NCBI GenBank assembly: GCA_002914805.1 | Contig: JXTB01000503.1 | Coordinates: 157,470 to 221,469 of the forward strand | Origin: Parasponia andersonii | Taxonomy: Eukaryota; Streptophyta; Magnoliopsida; Rosales; Cannabaceae | Length of the DNA stretch: 64,000 nt | Reading direction: 5' to 3' | In this document: positions 38,501-51,157 of the stretch, one piece after another | How positions within the stretch are numbered: the stretch's first letter is position 1 | Layout: each line of letters begins with the position of its first letter | Notes under the pieces: model-generated | What the model was told of the DNA's origin: nothing | Databases searched by the model: none | What the model saw: the letters and a program-made list of their open reading frames with translations, nothing else | Position numbers and translations under genes: made by a program

Positions 38501-40197
38501 TTGTATAGTTTCATGAAACGTATTTCATGAATAACATTAATGAATTAATGAGCTTTATTGAGTTAGACAAGAGACCTAATAGATCTAAATAACATAAGCT
38601 CCAATAATATGATAAATACATAATAACTCTTATTATGATATTTATCTAATTACTATTAGTAAAGTGGACACTCCACTGGAGGCTTAATACTATACTCTTA
38701 GGTTAGATGTCGTACTTTTTATAGAGATTTAATCAACTAGTCTTGACTAAATGGTCCACGTAGTATATTCTATACCACATGTAAAATCCATATACATTGT
38801 CATAGTTAGGAAGGAGAAGTTATTGTAATACCCCTCCAATGCATATTTATCTTTAAATTGCCATATTTTTATCAAGAAATAATGTTGTCAATAATTTTAT
38901 TTTCATTAGCTATTTAGACAAAATTATCAACTATTCACAAAATAAATACTAAGGTCTTAGATTTAATTATTCCAAGAATCTTGAAAGACCCTAAAATAAT
39001 ATTAATGTATAGAGTCCTTAACTATTTGATGTTCCCGTAAATTCATAAATTGTAACCTTCAAAATGTCAGAGTTCGCCTTATACTTCATAGAAAATAGTC
39101 TTTTAACAAGTCAAAAGGTTACAATCTATGAAAGCAAGTCCAACTAAATATTAAAGATTAAGATCTATATGCTAAGAGTTACTTAGTGGTAATATTAAGA
39201 ATTGAGTTACGACACTCTAATTCTTTATATTACTCATTCCAGATTCATACAGATAACTTATTTATGTTAGTATTTTTATCAAAAGACTCAATTATATTAT
39301 TTGAAACATATCATTCCCGTTAAAAAAGACAAACACTATAACCTATAATAAGTAAAATATTTCATATTTATTTACAGATTATGAACTACTTAATTTAGAC
39401 TTAAACAAAGAAATAAGTCTTCCCATAATTAACATATTTAGTCATGTTTGTTTCTTTATATATTAATAATATGGATTTTTTTAGATAAATAAACTATTCT
39501 ACTGAAACAGTTTAATATGACAAATATCATAATTACACATAAGAGAAAGTTATTTACACTAAAGAGTAAAATTAAAAATTTATTTTGTAGGGTAAAAATC
39601 CTAACAAATAATACATCAGTCCAAATATGCCATAATTATAAATATATTAAAAGCTTAAACTTAAACATGACACAATTGATACCCATATATCATGACGCTA
39701 ATGGAAATCAGATGTACGTATAATCATTAAGTACAATATAATCACATCACATACGCAGCGAGAAAATTAGCAAAAAGAGTAAAAAGTTTTATGTGAAAAC
39801 ATATTTCTCATAACCAATAAATAAATCTTGTAATGGGTAATGGGCTCATGTTCATAATTATTATTATTTGAGATATTAGAAGATTCAAGAATGATAATCC
39901 AGAGTTCGATATTTGGGTGCAAAATATTCATTATTAGATAATTTTCCTTCTGAAATTTGACTAGTTCCAATTGAAGAAACAAGTATGGCATAGGCTGGTG
40001 CACCAACCAGGACTATCTTGTATAGTGTCATGTCGCAAGTGTGACAAACTAAGCCTACATAATATAGAAATATTAACTACATGTCATACTAGTCTAGATA
40101 TATTTAGTTACTCGTGCTTCGTGCTTCGTGCTGTGTCAGTCTAGGCACGATTAGTAATTGTGTTGTATATGACCTGTTATATACAAGTGTCTGTGTC
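35517..40197. other. Large AT-rich intergenic stretch, probable old transposon debris
   Basis: No gene recognised in 4.7 kb. Two segments, near 38145-38165 (ATGATCACATCATAAATACA) and 39738-39756 (ATAATCACATCACATACGC), are followed by similar GAAAAATTAGCG/GAGAAAATTAGC words and may belong to a degraded LTR-type element. A (TCA)n/(TCT)n patch lies at about 36108-36150. Confidence 0.4.
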
Positions 40198-40545
40198 GTG
40201 CCTATGATGTGCCCGTACTCAATTTTGTACGGTCATCATGCTGTTATCGTGTCATTATCATATTTGTCTATTTTCGTGCTTAATTATTCTCATTTTCATT
40301 ATTATGCTATTATCATGCCTAATCTTATCTGTTCCCGGTATTGTACTATTTTTCGTGCCTAATCATCCTTGTTTTTAATATTATGCTATTTTAGAATTAA
40401 TTGTACCCATTGTAGATACTATATTATTGTTGCCTAATTGTACTTTTTTTAATTATTCTATTCTTATGTCTAACTTTGTCCATTTTATATCATATATGAT
40501 TTTAAAACTAATTATTTCTATTTTCAAACTCTTATTATTATTTTC
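40198..40545. repeat. Degenerate tandem array of about 36-40 bp units
   Basis: Successive units start with CGTGCCTAAT or variants and end with TATTATGCTATTTT or variants: 40274-40313, 40314-40353 and 40354-40393 are each 40 bases, followed by shorter, more diverged units at 40394-40430, 40431-40466 and 40467-40504. A related block with CGTGCCTATG precedes them. Flanking CGTGCTGTGTCAGTC (40127) and TGTCGTGTCGTAC (41388) words suggest subterminal repeats of a hAT-like element. Confidence 0.65.
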
Positions 40546-40883
40546 AAACTTTTATTATTCTTCTTTCATAAGCATACTCATTATTGATTTTTATTTTTTA
40601 AATTTAGATGTTTTATTACTATTAGGCATATTTTCTTTTAAGTAATTACAAATTATTAATTATTATGTAATAGAAAAAATTTATTTGAAAATTGAGATAA
40701 CTTTTATGTAAAATAAGTCTAAATTAAAATATTAGAGTATATGTGAGAAATGATAGTAGTTTAATTTTTATAGTTAAAGTGTATCCCAACTAAATTGGCA
40801 CATACTCAAACTATATTAAAATATATAACTCAAAAATTGTGATTGATAATTTGGCACCTACCTAAAGTGTTTTTTCCTTTCTA

Positions 40884-41049
40884 GCCAACTGGAGCTAGCT
40901 TAGTTGGTCCAAAACTTGAGGGATGTGTGTCTGAGTTTGGAGGGTCAGGAATTCAAACCTTGGTAGAGTGTGTGTGTGTGTGCTATTTTTCTTTAAATTT
41001 GTAATAAGTGGTGGTCATTAGTTAAACCCCACATTTTTTTTAAGAAAAA
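40884..41049 (+). mobile_element. SINE with a different tRNA-like head and the same 3' tail
   Basis: The A-box TAGCTTAGTTGG at 40896-40907 matches the polymerase III consensus perfectly; a B-box-like GAATTCAAACC lies at 40949-40959. After a GT repeat (about 40970-40981) comes the family 3' domain TTTGTAATAAGTG...TCATTAGTTAAACCCCAC and a T-run. Flanks AAAGTGTTTTTTCCTTTCTA (40864-40883) and AAAGTGTTTTTTTCTTTCC (41050-41068) form a target duplication of about 20 bases with minor changes. Confidence 0.85.
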
Positions 41050-41070
41050 AAAGTGTTTTTTTCTTTCCTA

Positions 41071-41747
41071 ACTTTTTAAGAATTTTTTATTGGAGGTAAA
41101 TTTTATCTTAGATTCTCAATATATTCAGATTTTTTTGCCCAAACTTATTTAAATTTAGAACCTGTTTGTTTTAAAAAATTAGAAATTGACATTATATTTA
41201 TAATATATATTATTTTTACTTAGAAAATATTTTAATTTTAATTTTTTCTATATTTTTTATATTTGTTGTATTAAAATTATGCCAAAAAAATTAAATATAT
41301 TTAATTCAAATATATTTTTTATAAACTAATAATTTTCTTATTCGTACTTGTCATGCATGTTATTTGTGCCATATATCGTACTTATTATGTCGTGTCGTAC
41401 TAGTATCGATACTAATCACTTTAAGTACATATATTGTGACCCAGCACAACTAACTCAACATTATCACTTTTACAAAATAATATATTTAAGCTCTCGATCT
41501 AATTTCAATCATCTTTCATTCCCCAAATTCTTTCTACCAAATGAAAAAGTTAGAAATCTACAATTAATGTGTATTAGTAACATGTCATATTGGAATTAAA
41601 TACAAATATTTTTTCTTTCATACTATAAGATCTAATGGTCCATCACCATTCACTATTTATTTTTTTATTTTTTCAAAAATAGATAACCACGCACTATTTG
41701 TTTGTACTAGTTGTGCATTACCGTGATTATTCTTATTCAAATCAACT
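41071..41747. other. AT-rich flank between SINE and solo LTR
   Basis: No gene. Contains TGTCGTGTCGTACTAG (41388-41403), similar to words upstream of the 40-bp array, possibly the other flank of one old DNA transposon into which the SINE inserted. Confidence 0.4.
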
Positions 41748-41752
41748 GGTTC

Positions 41753-43962
41753 TGTAAAAATCCAGATTTTGGGAGGATAATTTGGATATTTTACCAATTT
41801 TTCGGATATAATATTGGGGGGATTAATTTGTAAAAATTTTGTGCAGAATGACTAAATTGCAAATTTTGGGGGGACAGAATTGATAGAGATTTGAAATATT
41901 AGGGACTTATGTGCAATTTTTGAAAAATTACACTGCTCCATAAAACAGAACCACGTGCCCTGTGTCTTTTCCTCTCTCTCTCTCTTCTCTCTCTCTTCCC
42001 CGACGCTCTCTCTCTCTCGGATCTCTCTCTCGGCCGAAGGCGCAAGGCCACCGCAGCTCGCCTCCCGCCATCGTCTGCCCGCACAGCCCACCGGCGGAGC
42101 TCCCCCGTGCCGCGCTGAGTTGATGCCAAGCAGTTGCAGCTGCCGGAGAAGACCACCGGAGCCAAAGAAGACAAAGTGAGCATTTCGGATTTTTGGCCAC
42201 CGGCGACGATTCTGACCTCCGTTCGACCTCAAATCGCTCGTTGGATTCGTCTCGTCGAGAGAAAGCTCAAAGTATATATATCTTAACCCCATAATACCCG
42301 AATCAAAAGTTACCATTTTTGGATATTTTGAGTTTAAGTTTGACTTTTTGATCCGGCCGTTGGATTGTGTTTTTATTGTCATTTTTGGATTGTACTCGGA
42401 AAATGAGGAAGTTTGATATATATATATATATATATATTGCCTATGTTTGGTGATTGACACGAAAATCAAAATCGGATAGCTAAGATTTACCTCGATTTAC
42501 GTGCCACCGGTTTGGTGTGGATCCGGACCCTAATTGGACAAGTTATATGTCTAACCTAGCTATTTTGGGTGCTAAGAATTCAGTGAAGAGATCTATTTGT
42601 GGAATTGAAACTCTGTTAAGAAGTTATTTTTTCGCAAGAGGACGATCAAGGGCTTAGAATTGGTTCCCGACCCTCCAGGCGATCGTCAATGATACCTTGA
42701 GGATTCAATAGGGTGGTATCGTTATATGAGCGAGGTAGAGACTCAATTACCTCTGTTTTATATCGTTTTCGAATAAAACTTATTTTCTGCAACATATGAG
42801 AATAAATATGATTTTTGGTTTTCTTGAACATCTGTGATGGGAATTGATTATATGATGTATACATATTGTATTACTCTAGGAATTTTTTGAGTGCAGGTTA
42901 TTTTGGGTATATTAAAAATAGGGCCGTTATGCTGCCCGTTTTCCTATAAAACCTAGTATATTGATTTTATTGAAAAACCCAAGCATGATTATTTTTACAC
43001 TTCAATCCTGTATTGCACGTGTCATAGGATCATGCATGAGCACTGTGTTAGCATCGTGGGTTTAGAGTGTGGCGCTGCGTGCTCCACCGTCGGTGTAGAG
43101 CCCATAAACCCTCGCAGGGTTTTGTTACTTCTGATTACCTCCCTATTTGGTAGGCTTAGGCAATTCGGTTGCCCCTCTAGGTTTGGTAGGCGACACATGG
43201 GTGTCCCTTCCGGATATAGGCTTAGGTATCATGCAGGCTGTTAGGTATACTTAGTGTCATCATCCTGGGTTTCCATAGATGAGAGGATGTGAGCTCATGG
43301 GTATGGGTTGATTTGTGTCATATGCTTCTGAATTGAATGGTTTTGATTGTATTGATTTATTTATACATATACATATGGATTTCCAGTTTTGGATCATTAT
43401 ATATGTATGTATTGGATTTAGACTAACCATGTAAGAATTTTCTATCACTAAAATATTTTCGACCGGGTAATTACTTTTTCTACTGTGTATTTTATGCTCA
43501 CCCTTTTTCTTCCATTCCTCAAGTGGAGTTCAGTATGACTTAGGAGAACAAGAGGAGTAAGAGGTCATCTTGAATGTAGTTCGTTATCTTGGTAATGCTT
43601 GGAGTGTGATATCATGGTGTTTGAATTATTTGGGTTTTGTTTAGCATTGAACAAATATTACTACATTCTATCTTTGTCGGTGAACTTATGTATGTCATTC
43701 TAGTGTTTATTTTTTGACGTGGATGATGGTGATGCTTGGACTTATATTTGGTTTACATTTTTCTTTTCGGTATTTATTCGATCTATGTTTAATGGTGTAT
43801 ACGAACTGTAGGAGTAGTTCATGAGATCAAATTCTATATTCTAATTATTTTATTTAAATGGACCGTTTTATAAAACTAGAACTTTTAACAATTTTCAAAT
43901 AAATCAAGAAATTTCTCATCTTTGTGAAATTCTCCTTCTGGCCCGAATTTTGGGTCATGACA
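41753..43962. mobile_element. Probable solo LTR, 2.2 kb (Tekay/Del-like gypsy type)
   Basis: Starts TGTAAAAATCCAG and ends GGGTCATGACA, the TG...CA form of LTRs, flanked by GGTTC (41748-41752) and GGTCC (43963-43967), a 4 of 5 match to a 5-bp target duplication. Composition stands out: a (CT)-rich patch at 41970-42030, then a GC-rich block to about 42170, then stretches of about 50% GC to 43270. ORFs here overlap on both strands and show no domain. The first 180 bases (GGACTTATGTGCAATTTT style) resemble long LTRs of chromoviruses as I recall them; the lineage is inference. No internal domain or second LTR is visible, hence solo. Confidence 0.62.
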
Positions 43963-43967
43963 GGTCC

Positions 43968-46314
43968 AGTCGTTACTTGCAACCATAACTTGACAAATGC
44001 AAAATGGTGGGCATACAAGTGTAACCTTACATCAAATCAATTCGATCACACCCTAGATTGAGACTGAAATTAGTTCGTCTTTGAGGCATTGACTAAGCTT
44101 GTTCTCGTTTTGGCGATTAAAACACACCCAAAAACATCCATTGTGTAATGTCATAATCTTATCTTTCATTTTATTCTCCATGTCCTTACGCTATAAATGC
44201 CGCCATAAGCTAAGATTAAGACTTTATCAAATCACTTCTCCACATGGGGACACCCGAAATGCCATGCAAACCGAAAGCTTTGTCATGACTTCTTCTTATC
44301 ACATCGATATAATGTACATATAAGTACTATGTATGCATATATGACATGACTTTTTCAGAAAAAAAGCTAATAATTAGGTAAGAAATATATATCTCATAGA
44401 TATAAGTTGATCTTAAGTTGCTGTCACCGATTAAGCATAACATGCTTTAAGTGGAAATAATGGAACATTTTCAAACTTAACTTTAATGGTTTCCGAACCA
44501 CAAATGAAATTTTCTTTGAACATTTATGCTCTCTTTGATAATAAATTTAAAAATACACAAATTAGAAATTTATTATATCCTAAATCACTCCATTTTTCGT
44601 TAAAGTAACAATGATTTACACATATTCGATTCATGAATATTTCATTGATTAATTGGATAGCGTAATTGAAAATATTTGACTCTCATACCATCTTAGATTA
44701 ATAGTTTTGTCATAATTTTAAGTTGCTAGGCTGTGAAATAGTTTCAACTTTCAACAACAAAAATATCACTCCTCTTTAAGAAGTTGACCAAAGTTTGAAG
44801 CTAAATAAATTAACTAGCCCCTAATTGTTTGTAACAATAAACAATAACATAACATATGAAAGAAGAAAAATATTGCCAAAACATATCTGTAAATTTATTT
44901 TGTTTGTTTTTTATTTTTTATTTTTATTTTTTTATTGCTGAAAAGACTAGGACCTCAGTCTTTTTTTCCCTGTTTTTTTACCCATCTTCCAATAATCATG
45001 ACATAGAAGACATATTGAAACAATTACTATAGCTAAAATTCTCTTTTTAGCAAGTAGCCGCGCCCATTCAAACCCCATAATTTGTCCTAATGGACCGTCA
45101 AATATGGGGTTTATATCACTCCCCCGTGATGATGGGCATAACAATAGAGAGCTTTTTCCACCAACCAAGCCATAAAAGGCAACCACAAATTTGAACCCAT
45201 TTTGTTTAATTTTTAAACCCAAAAAGGTGATTCATTCATTAATATTATTTATATATGCAGCTGTAGTTTACCATAATTACTTAAAGATAATCAAATGTCT
45301 GTTTTTTTTTCTGAAAAAATAAACAACAAAGTTAAATGACCCTTTTGTGAGTTGTTCCTTGCAACAAGTGTGGCTACTTAGGGAGACAATATGCTTCTTT
45401 CTTGTGCGCCTTTAACCTTTTTTATTCATATGTCATCTGCCTTGTTTTTGTTAAGCCAACTTTTCTTTTTTCAACTTTAAAATTAATGATCTATATATTA
45501 GTAGAGATTCCTTTATAAGCAAGAAGTAGTGGAGTTTGTTCCATGTGTATAAAAAGTCCTATGTGTTTTTTTTTTTTTAAAAAAAAAAATCCTATGCTGT
45601 ATAGGAATATCTTACAGTCCGTTGGTGTTGTTGTTTTGAACAACTTTTTCCTTTGATGTTGGGTTTAGTGAGCATGTTTAACATAGTTTTCTTTTGACTT
45701 TTTAAGACATAAAAACTACTTTGACAGTGATTTGATAAATGTCCTATGGAGCTTCTTAATGAAGCCAGGTCTTACTAGCTAACAAAAGATATTTTAAGAT
45801 TTAATGGAACTTTTTATTTAATATTTTCCATTATTTTGAAAATAATACTAACAAAAAGCTGGACTTAGATAAACAGATAAGAACAGTTAAAAATAACATA
45901 TAATATGTATCTTATATAACCAAAAGTTACTTGTAATGATACTCATGATTCTTACCCCCCACCCCCAACCCCCCTTTCTTTCTTTTGAGAGCACAATTTA
46001 TTGACTTTTGAATACTAATATTTGTGATTATGTCATAAGTAACCCTTATAACATATCAATGATGCGTTAACATTATGAATTCATGAGACGATGAACTACT
46101 ATTGCAACGATGACGTGGTACTGGTGAAGTGTGAGAGTTGATATATGACTTCACAGGTGGTATTAAACAAGATAAAAAAAAAATCAGCTATAGTATGTTC
46201 TAAAAAAAGAAAAAAAAAATTCAATTAGCTCCTTAACTATCAAAAAGAAGACAATTAGTTTGTTTAGTAATTACACATACGTGATTGAGCTATTTTGAGA
46301 AGTTAAAATGGAAA
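43968..46314. other. Intergenic DNA
   Basis: No gene recognised. A C-rich run, CCCCCCACCCCCAACCCCCC, lies at about 45955-45974. A short perfect hairpin ATCAC-TCCCCC-GTGAT sits at 45116-45131. Confidence 0.45.
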
Positions 46315-46760
46315 ATTACACTTTTATATCTTATAATTTTAACTATTTATTCAGTTTATACATCATGACTATTATCAACATTTATCTTCAAATTAAAATT
46401 TGTATCAAATTTATACCATAGTCAAACACTAGCTTATCATTGAGTTACCAAAATACCCTTAAAACTTAAAAAATATGTATACATAAATAATTTAAAATTA
46501 AATAAAATTAATAACTAAAATAAAAATAAAAAATACAAAACCCCATAATTTTATTAATATTTATTAATTTAGTTATTAATCTTAAATTAGTTTTAAATTT
46601 ATATTATTTTTAATATATATATATTAAAATTGGTAATCCGAGTTTAAAAGGTTGTTTTATTGCTTAGTGGTCAAAATTAGTGTTTGAATATAGAGATTAA
46701 TGTTAATAGTATCAAAATTATATATATATATATATAAACAATCAAAATACGGTATAATTA
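46315..46760. mobile_element. Possible small foldback element
   Basis: Two arms of about 200 bases appear inverted: left CTATTATCAACATTTATC...CAAACACTAG against the right arm read in reverse, CTATTAACATTAATC...CAAACACTAA. Both arms are AT-rich and diverged, and the centre is nearly absent. No target duplication was identified. Confidence 0.4.
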
Positions 46761-47873
46761 TCCCAGGTTAAAAAACCTGTTTTCCAGTTAGGTTAGAATT
46801 AGAATCACATATTTTTCTGAAATTAAAAAATTATTTAAGACAAAAATCATATCCCGACATATCCTTATGGTCTACAAGAAATTCCAAATTCAACCTTTCA
46901 TTTTTTTTAAAGAAAAAATGGAAAGTTGAGAATCGTCGGGGAAAAAAATTCACATTAATACAATTAAAATATAATGTCAATGTTTAAATGTTAAATAAGG
47001 CTAAATCATTAGAACACTATTAGAACAAATTAAGAATATGGATATATGACTAAATTCTATGAGACTATAAAAATTGAATACGGGATATTAATCATAAGAT
47101 GTCCTTATTTTTTTCTTTAATTTTGTTTTTTTTTTTCGTTTTAGAGAAACTTTCTTTTTAGAAATACAAATTAAAGTATCAATTTGCATTTTTCAGCAAT
47201 TTGTTTTCTTGAATTTTTGTCACCTATCAAATCTATTCATTACTAATTTAAAAAGTTGAGGGGTAATCAAAATGAAATGACAGAATTGCCCTGGTGAAGA
47301 GTGAATTGAAAATTGCTTATCCAAAATCTAAATAAAATAAAAACTAAAGTTTATTTCTTATTTAATTTTTAAAATTTAGTTTTCTTTTAATAATATTTTG
47401 ATTTTTTTTGTTATGAAAATTTTTCATGTTATTGTCTTTTACGAGTAATTTTGTCATTTTTAAAATTTGTTCTAATTTAGCTGAATGGAAGAGGGTGGAT
47501 TTATAGGTGTTAAAAGTACGGACAAATAATTGCTAAGTAGGGTTATTGCAGATTGAAATATAACCTTCTACAATATTAAGCACTTCTTTTACTTTTGTGC
47601 AAAATTATATATGTATATTTCAAATTTTTATAAATTTATATATTTTAGATATAAATTAGATGATTTGTTTTAACTATCTTAAGTTATTTTCACAGATTTT
47701 TTTGTATTTATTAATAAAAGTAAGATGTACTTGATTTATATTCCGTATTTAGTCAAAAATATTTTATTCAATTTATATACGAAGAGTCTATATTTATAGA
47801 AATTTTAAATATATATATAATTTCGTACAAATTAAAAAATAAGGTTAAATTTGTAGAATTATCCTACTTCATA

Positions 47874-47904
<31 letters not shown>

Positions 47905-49251
47905 TCAATTATCCTTGATAAGTATACAGTCTTAAGATTTAATTTGATTTTAAAAAATGCAGGAATTTCATCAAAAATTGACAGATATATGGTCATTTAT
48001 CACAGGTTCAAATTGCCATTCCACAATTCCCCTAATTTTTATTAGAATTCCTCGTACTTAGAAAGGATGGACTACGGACTGCCAAAATAATAAAATAATA
48101 AATAGAAGTATGATGGTTTAAAATTAGTTTTTGGTAATAAAATATTTGATTAAAATCACAGTGATCTATGAACGTTGCACTCTGCCCTAGTTTTACTCTT
48201 GTATTTGCAAAATCCCAATTGAAGTCCAACTTTTGCAATTTTCTCAATTAATACCCAAATCCAAATTTGCAAGACACCAATTTCTTTGAAAGAATAGTCA
48301 TACGTGAACTATATTTGCCTTTGGCCATTGAAAATAATTTAAACCGTGTTGTGTCTCTAAATGTTTGTTGACGTTAGCGTGACATCTTGAGTTATAAATA
48401 TTTACGTCAACAACATTAAAATTTGAAAAACTAAATTTAAAACCATAAATAATTCAAATAATATTGTTGTTTGCCCCCAAAATCCCAAAAGTTTACCATA
48501 AATATATATTTTTTTAATTAAAAAACTACGGTAGAGTTCGCGAAAAAACTAATGCAAACCTTTTTCTTTTGTAGTTTGGAAGAGAAAATTAAAAAGAAAA
48601 AAAAGGAGACAAATTAGAGGACGTAATAATGATCTTTTTGGGAGGTGTCCAAAATCTATCGGATTTAGGATGAAAGGGGACTCACACTCAGCTTGACAGT
48701 GTACGAACTCTCCCCAGCCCCCTTCCCAGTTCTACCTTCGGACCCCTCCCTTTCCCTTTCCCTTTCCCTCCCTCCTTTTTATTCTTTATTTATTTATTTA
48801 TTAACTTATTATTTTTTCAAAATTTTATTTGTTCAAAGCTTAAAAAAAAACTATTTCCTTGAACTCGAACGGTCTCATCATACTCGAATCGAAAAGAAGG
48901 AAAAAAAATTTGTATATTTTACTATTCTATTTCATCCCACCATTTTCTTTTTCTTTTCTTTTTTTTTTAATTATTGTCAAAATAATCCTTCTCTTTCTCT
49001 CAAAATAATAAATAGTTTTTATTTTGTTTTGGCAGAATAAAGTTAGACACTTTAACTCGTGAAAAGTCCTTTCAAAAAAGAAAAAAAAAAAAAAGACTCA
49101 TGAAAAGTCCGAAATATCATAATACACAAAATATCATGTGACAATTTCATCCTATAATAAATTATAATTATGTCATGTAATTTGTGTAAATTTAAAATAT
49201 CTTAGTTTTGTCATTGTAAGTATACATATATTGTAAAATATACGTGTGTTA
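46761..49251. other. Intergenic DNA upstream of the kinase gene
   Basis: No gene recognised. (AT)n tract at about 47872-47894 and a pyrimidine repeat of CCCTTT units at about 48745-48775. Confidence 0.45.
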
Positions 49252-49300
49252 TTTTTTTTTTAAATATATAATAAATAATGGTAATTAAACCCCACTAAAA
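49252..49300 (+). repeat. SINE tail fragment
   Basis: TAATAAATAATGGTAATTAAACCCCACTAAAA-like sequence matches only the 3' domain of the SINEs at 24679 and 40884; no tRNA-like head is present upstream. Confidence 0.5.
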
Positions 49301-49589
49301 AAAAGTCGATTAGAACTTACAAACTAATTATGTGAGTACGCAAGGAGTTAAAAATATTATATTTAATAAAAATTTTCTCGTTCTGGCCAGTTAAAAAAAG
49401 AAGAAAAAAACCTAAGACAAAAAAAAAAAAAACATTAATTAATTAATTAGTTGATTAATTGATTTTTGCGCCAATTTCTTTTGCAAGAGAGGAAAAAGAA
49501 ACAGTGGTAGGACTTAGGACTTAGGAACAGGGGAAGCAGCTGTTGCTCTGTTCTGTTTTCTCTGATACTTCTCGTGATTTGCATTTCAT

Positions 49590-49593
<4 letters not shown>

Positions 49594-49632
<39 letters not shown>
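49594..49632 (+). repeat. (TC)n microsatellite in the probable kinase 5' leader
   Basis: About 19 TC units. CT repeats are common in plant 5' leaders, and a GTAAGT donor at 49903 fits a leader exon covering this tract and a leader intron after it. Confidence 0.85.
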
Positions 49633-49634
<2 letters not shown>

Positions 49635-50966
49635 ATTCACTCCCAACCAAAATACCCAAAAACCCAACTCCCTCCCACTGCTATTCTCGTGGTCTCTTTC
49701 CCCAAACACAAATATTGTAACTCTATAATTAATACTTCACCCAGAAAAATCTACACATAATATATAAAATATAAGCTGTAATCTCTTTTCTGTTTCCATT
49801 TTTCCAAGCCCTAATAAACTTTTTCTTGCTTTGATTTCTCTTTGGGGAAACCAAATTTTGCTACTGCTGACTTTGAGTTGGCCTCTCCCGATCTTTGGTT
49901 TTGGTAAGTTTTTGTTTTTTTTTATTATTATTGTTTTTATTTTTCAATTTCGAGCCTGTGCAGTGTTCACTTCTAAATTTTTATTATTGTGATTATTTTT
50001 TTTTTTTTGTGTTTTCTTTTTCTGGGTGTGCTTTATTTTGTGGGTTACTTTTAGTTTTCCTATTGATAATATCAGTATGATTATTGTAATTATATTTTAT
50101 TTGATTTTTGTTTCAACTTTGTATGATCATGGTTGAAGAAATGGTGAATTTTTGCGATTAATGTTACTTTTATTACTGCAATATATGGACTATAGACCTG
50201 TGATCAAGTTGTCGTGTGGAGCTGTGCAATTTTTTTTTTCTAATTTTTTTAAATATTTTTTAAAATTGATTATTAGTATTAATGGTGCTTCAACTGATTG
50301 ATGTTATTAAAAATCTGAGAAAAAACCTCTGAAATTTGGAGAGCCAAGCTTGAGGTATAATTAGATCATATAAGAGGAACGCAACAACTTATGCATGTTG
50401 TAGGGGGAAAAACTTCAATAAGAGTACAATTAAAGAAAGTTTTAATCATTGTATGTCATGTAATCTACTGGGTCTTTCTTTAAAATTTTGGCAAGTTTTG
50501 GAAACTGCACTCCTGGTTAAATCATAATCCTTTAATGCCAAAATAGGCGTGGTCTTGTAAATGGGTGAATTTTGAGTGTTTTCTTCCAAGGCATTGGATG
50601 TGCAAACCGTTTATTGGGTCACGGGTCCAGCTTTTTATGAATGAATAGAATTCAATCTCTTTTACCCTTTGCTTATAAGGGAAAAAGTTATGAAAACTGA
50701 ACAGTAAGTTGTGTTAACCTTTAGGGGTCTTAATGTTCTTTGTCAACGTATGTTTGAGTAATGCATTGCGTTGGTTAGTAAATGAGATCATATCAGCTGT
50801 CTCCTCAAGAGGTGGCTCCACTTCTAGTTTTAAATAAAGTGGTTTTGGATTTATGCAATTTGTAGTGTTGTGGATGGTAAAGCACCCATGTCTGCCACAT
50901 TTCAGACGTAAATTCTTTCTTGACTCGTGTCTTTAACTGAAATGCAGCAATCGTGGCAGGATTTGG

Positions 50967-51116
50967 ATGCTTCATTTTGAAATTAATGAAGGGATCTTAA
51001 GAGACTATTTGTATCTGTGGATCGGCATGACTGAAGATAAACTAATAGGATATGTAGTGTGGCTTCTTATTTTGGTGCTCTTTTACCACCACAGCACATC
51101 TTCAGATATAGGTTAG
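50967..51116 (+). CDS. Candidate upstream ORF (49 aa) before the KIPK-like kinase
   Basis: ATG at 50967, TAG at 51114-51116, 41 bases before the kinase ATG. It begins [20 protein letters not shown], has a second in-frame Met, then a hydrophobic stretch [17 protein letters not shown] that could span a membrane, and ends STSSDIG. It lies just after a good acceptor (CTTTAACTGAAATGCAG, ending 50947), so a leader exon from 50948 would carry it in the mRNA. If instead the acceptor at 51148 is used, the uORF is spliced out. Translation is not shown by the sequence alone. I do not recognise the peptide. Confidence 0.4.
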   Translation: MLHFEINEGILRDYLYLWIGMTEDKLIGYVVWLLILVLFYHHSTSSDIG

Positions 51117-51157
51117 GACAAGTTTGTCAGTTGTTTCTAAATTTGCAGTTTCTTTTT

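Noticed and set aside
38128..39775. Two similar short segments that could be LTR starts
   Set aside because: Similarity covers only about 45 bases; no TG...CA limits, target duplication, primer-binding site or internal domains visible.
41852..42469. 205-residue ORF on the minus strand, with overlapping ORFs on both strands
   Set aside because: Lies in the GC/CT-rich part of the probable LTR; low-complexity RE/ER repeats come from the CT tract and no domain is seen.
44947..45222. 91-residue minus-strand ORF
   Set aside because: No recognised motif, no exon context, and codon content like surrounding non-coding DNA.
45955..45974. C-rich run as G-quadruplex or i-motif
   Set aside because: Single run of mixed C tracts with no gene nearby; structure potential alone is not a feature.
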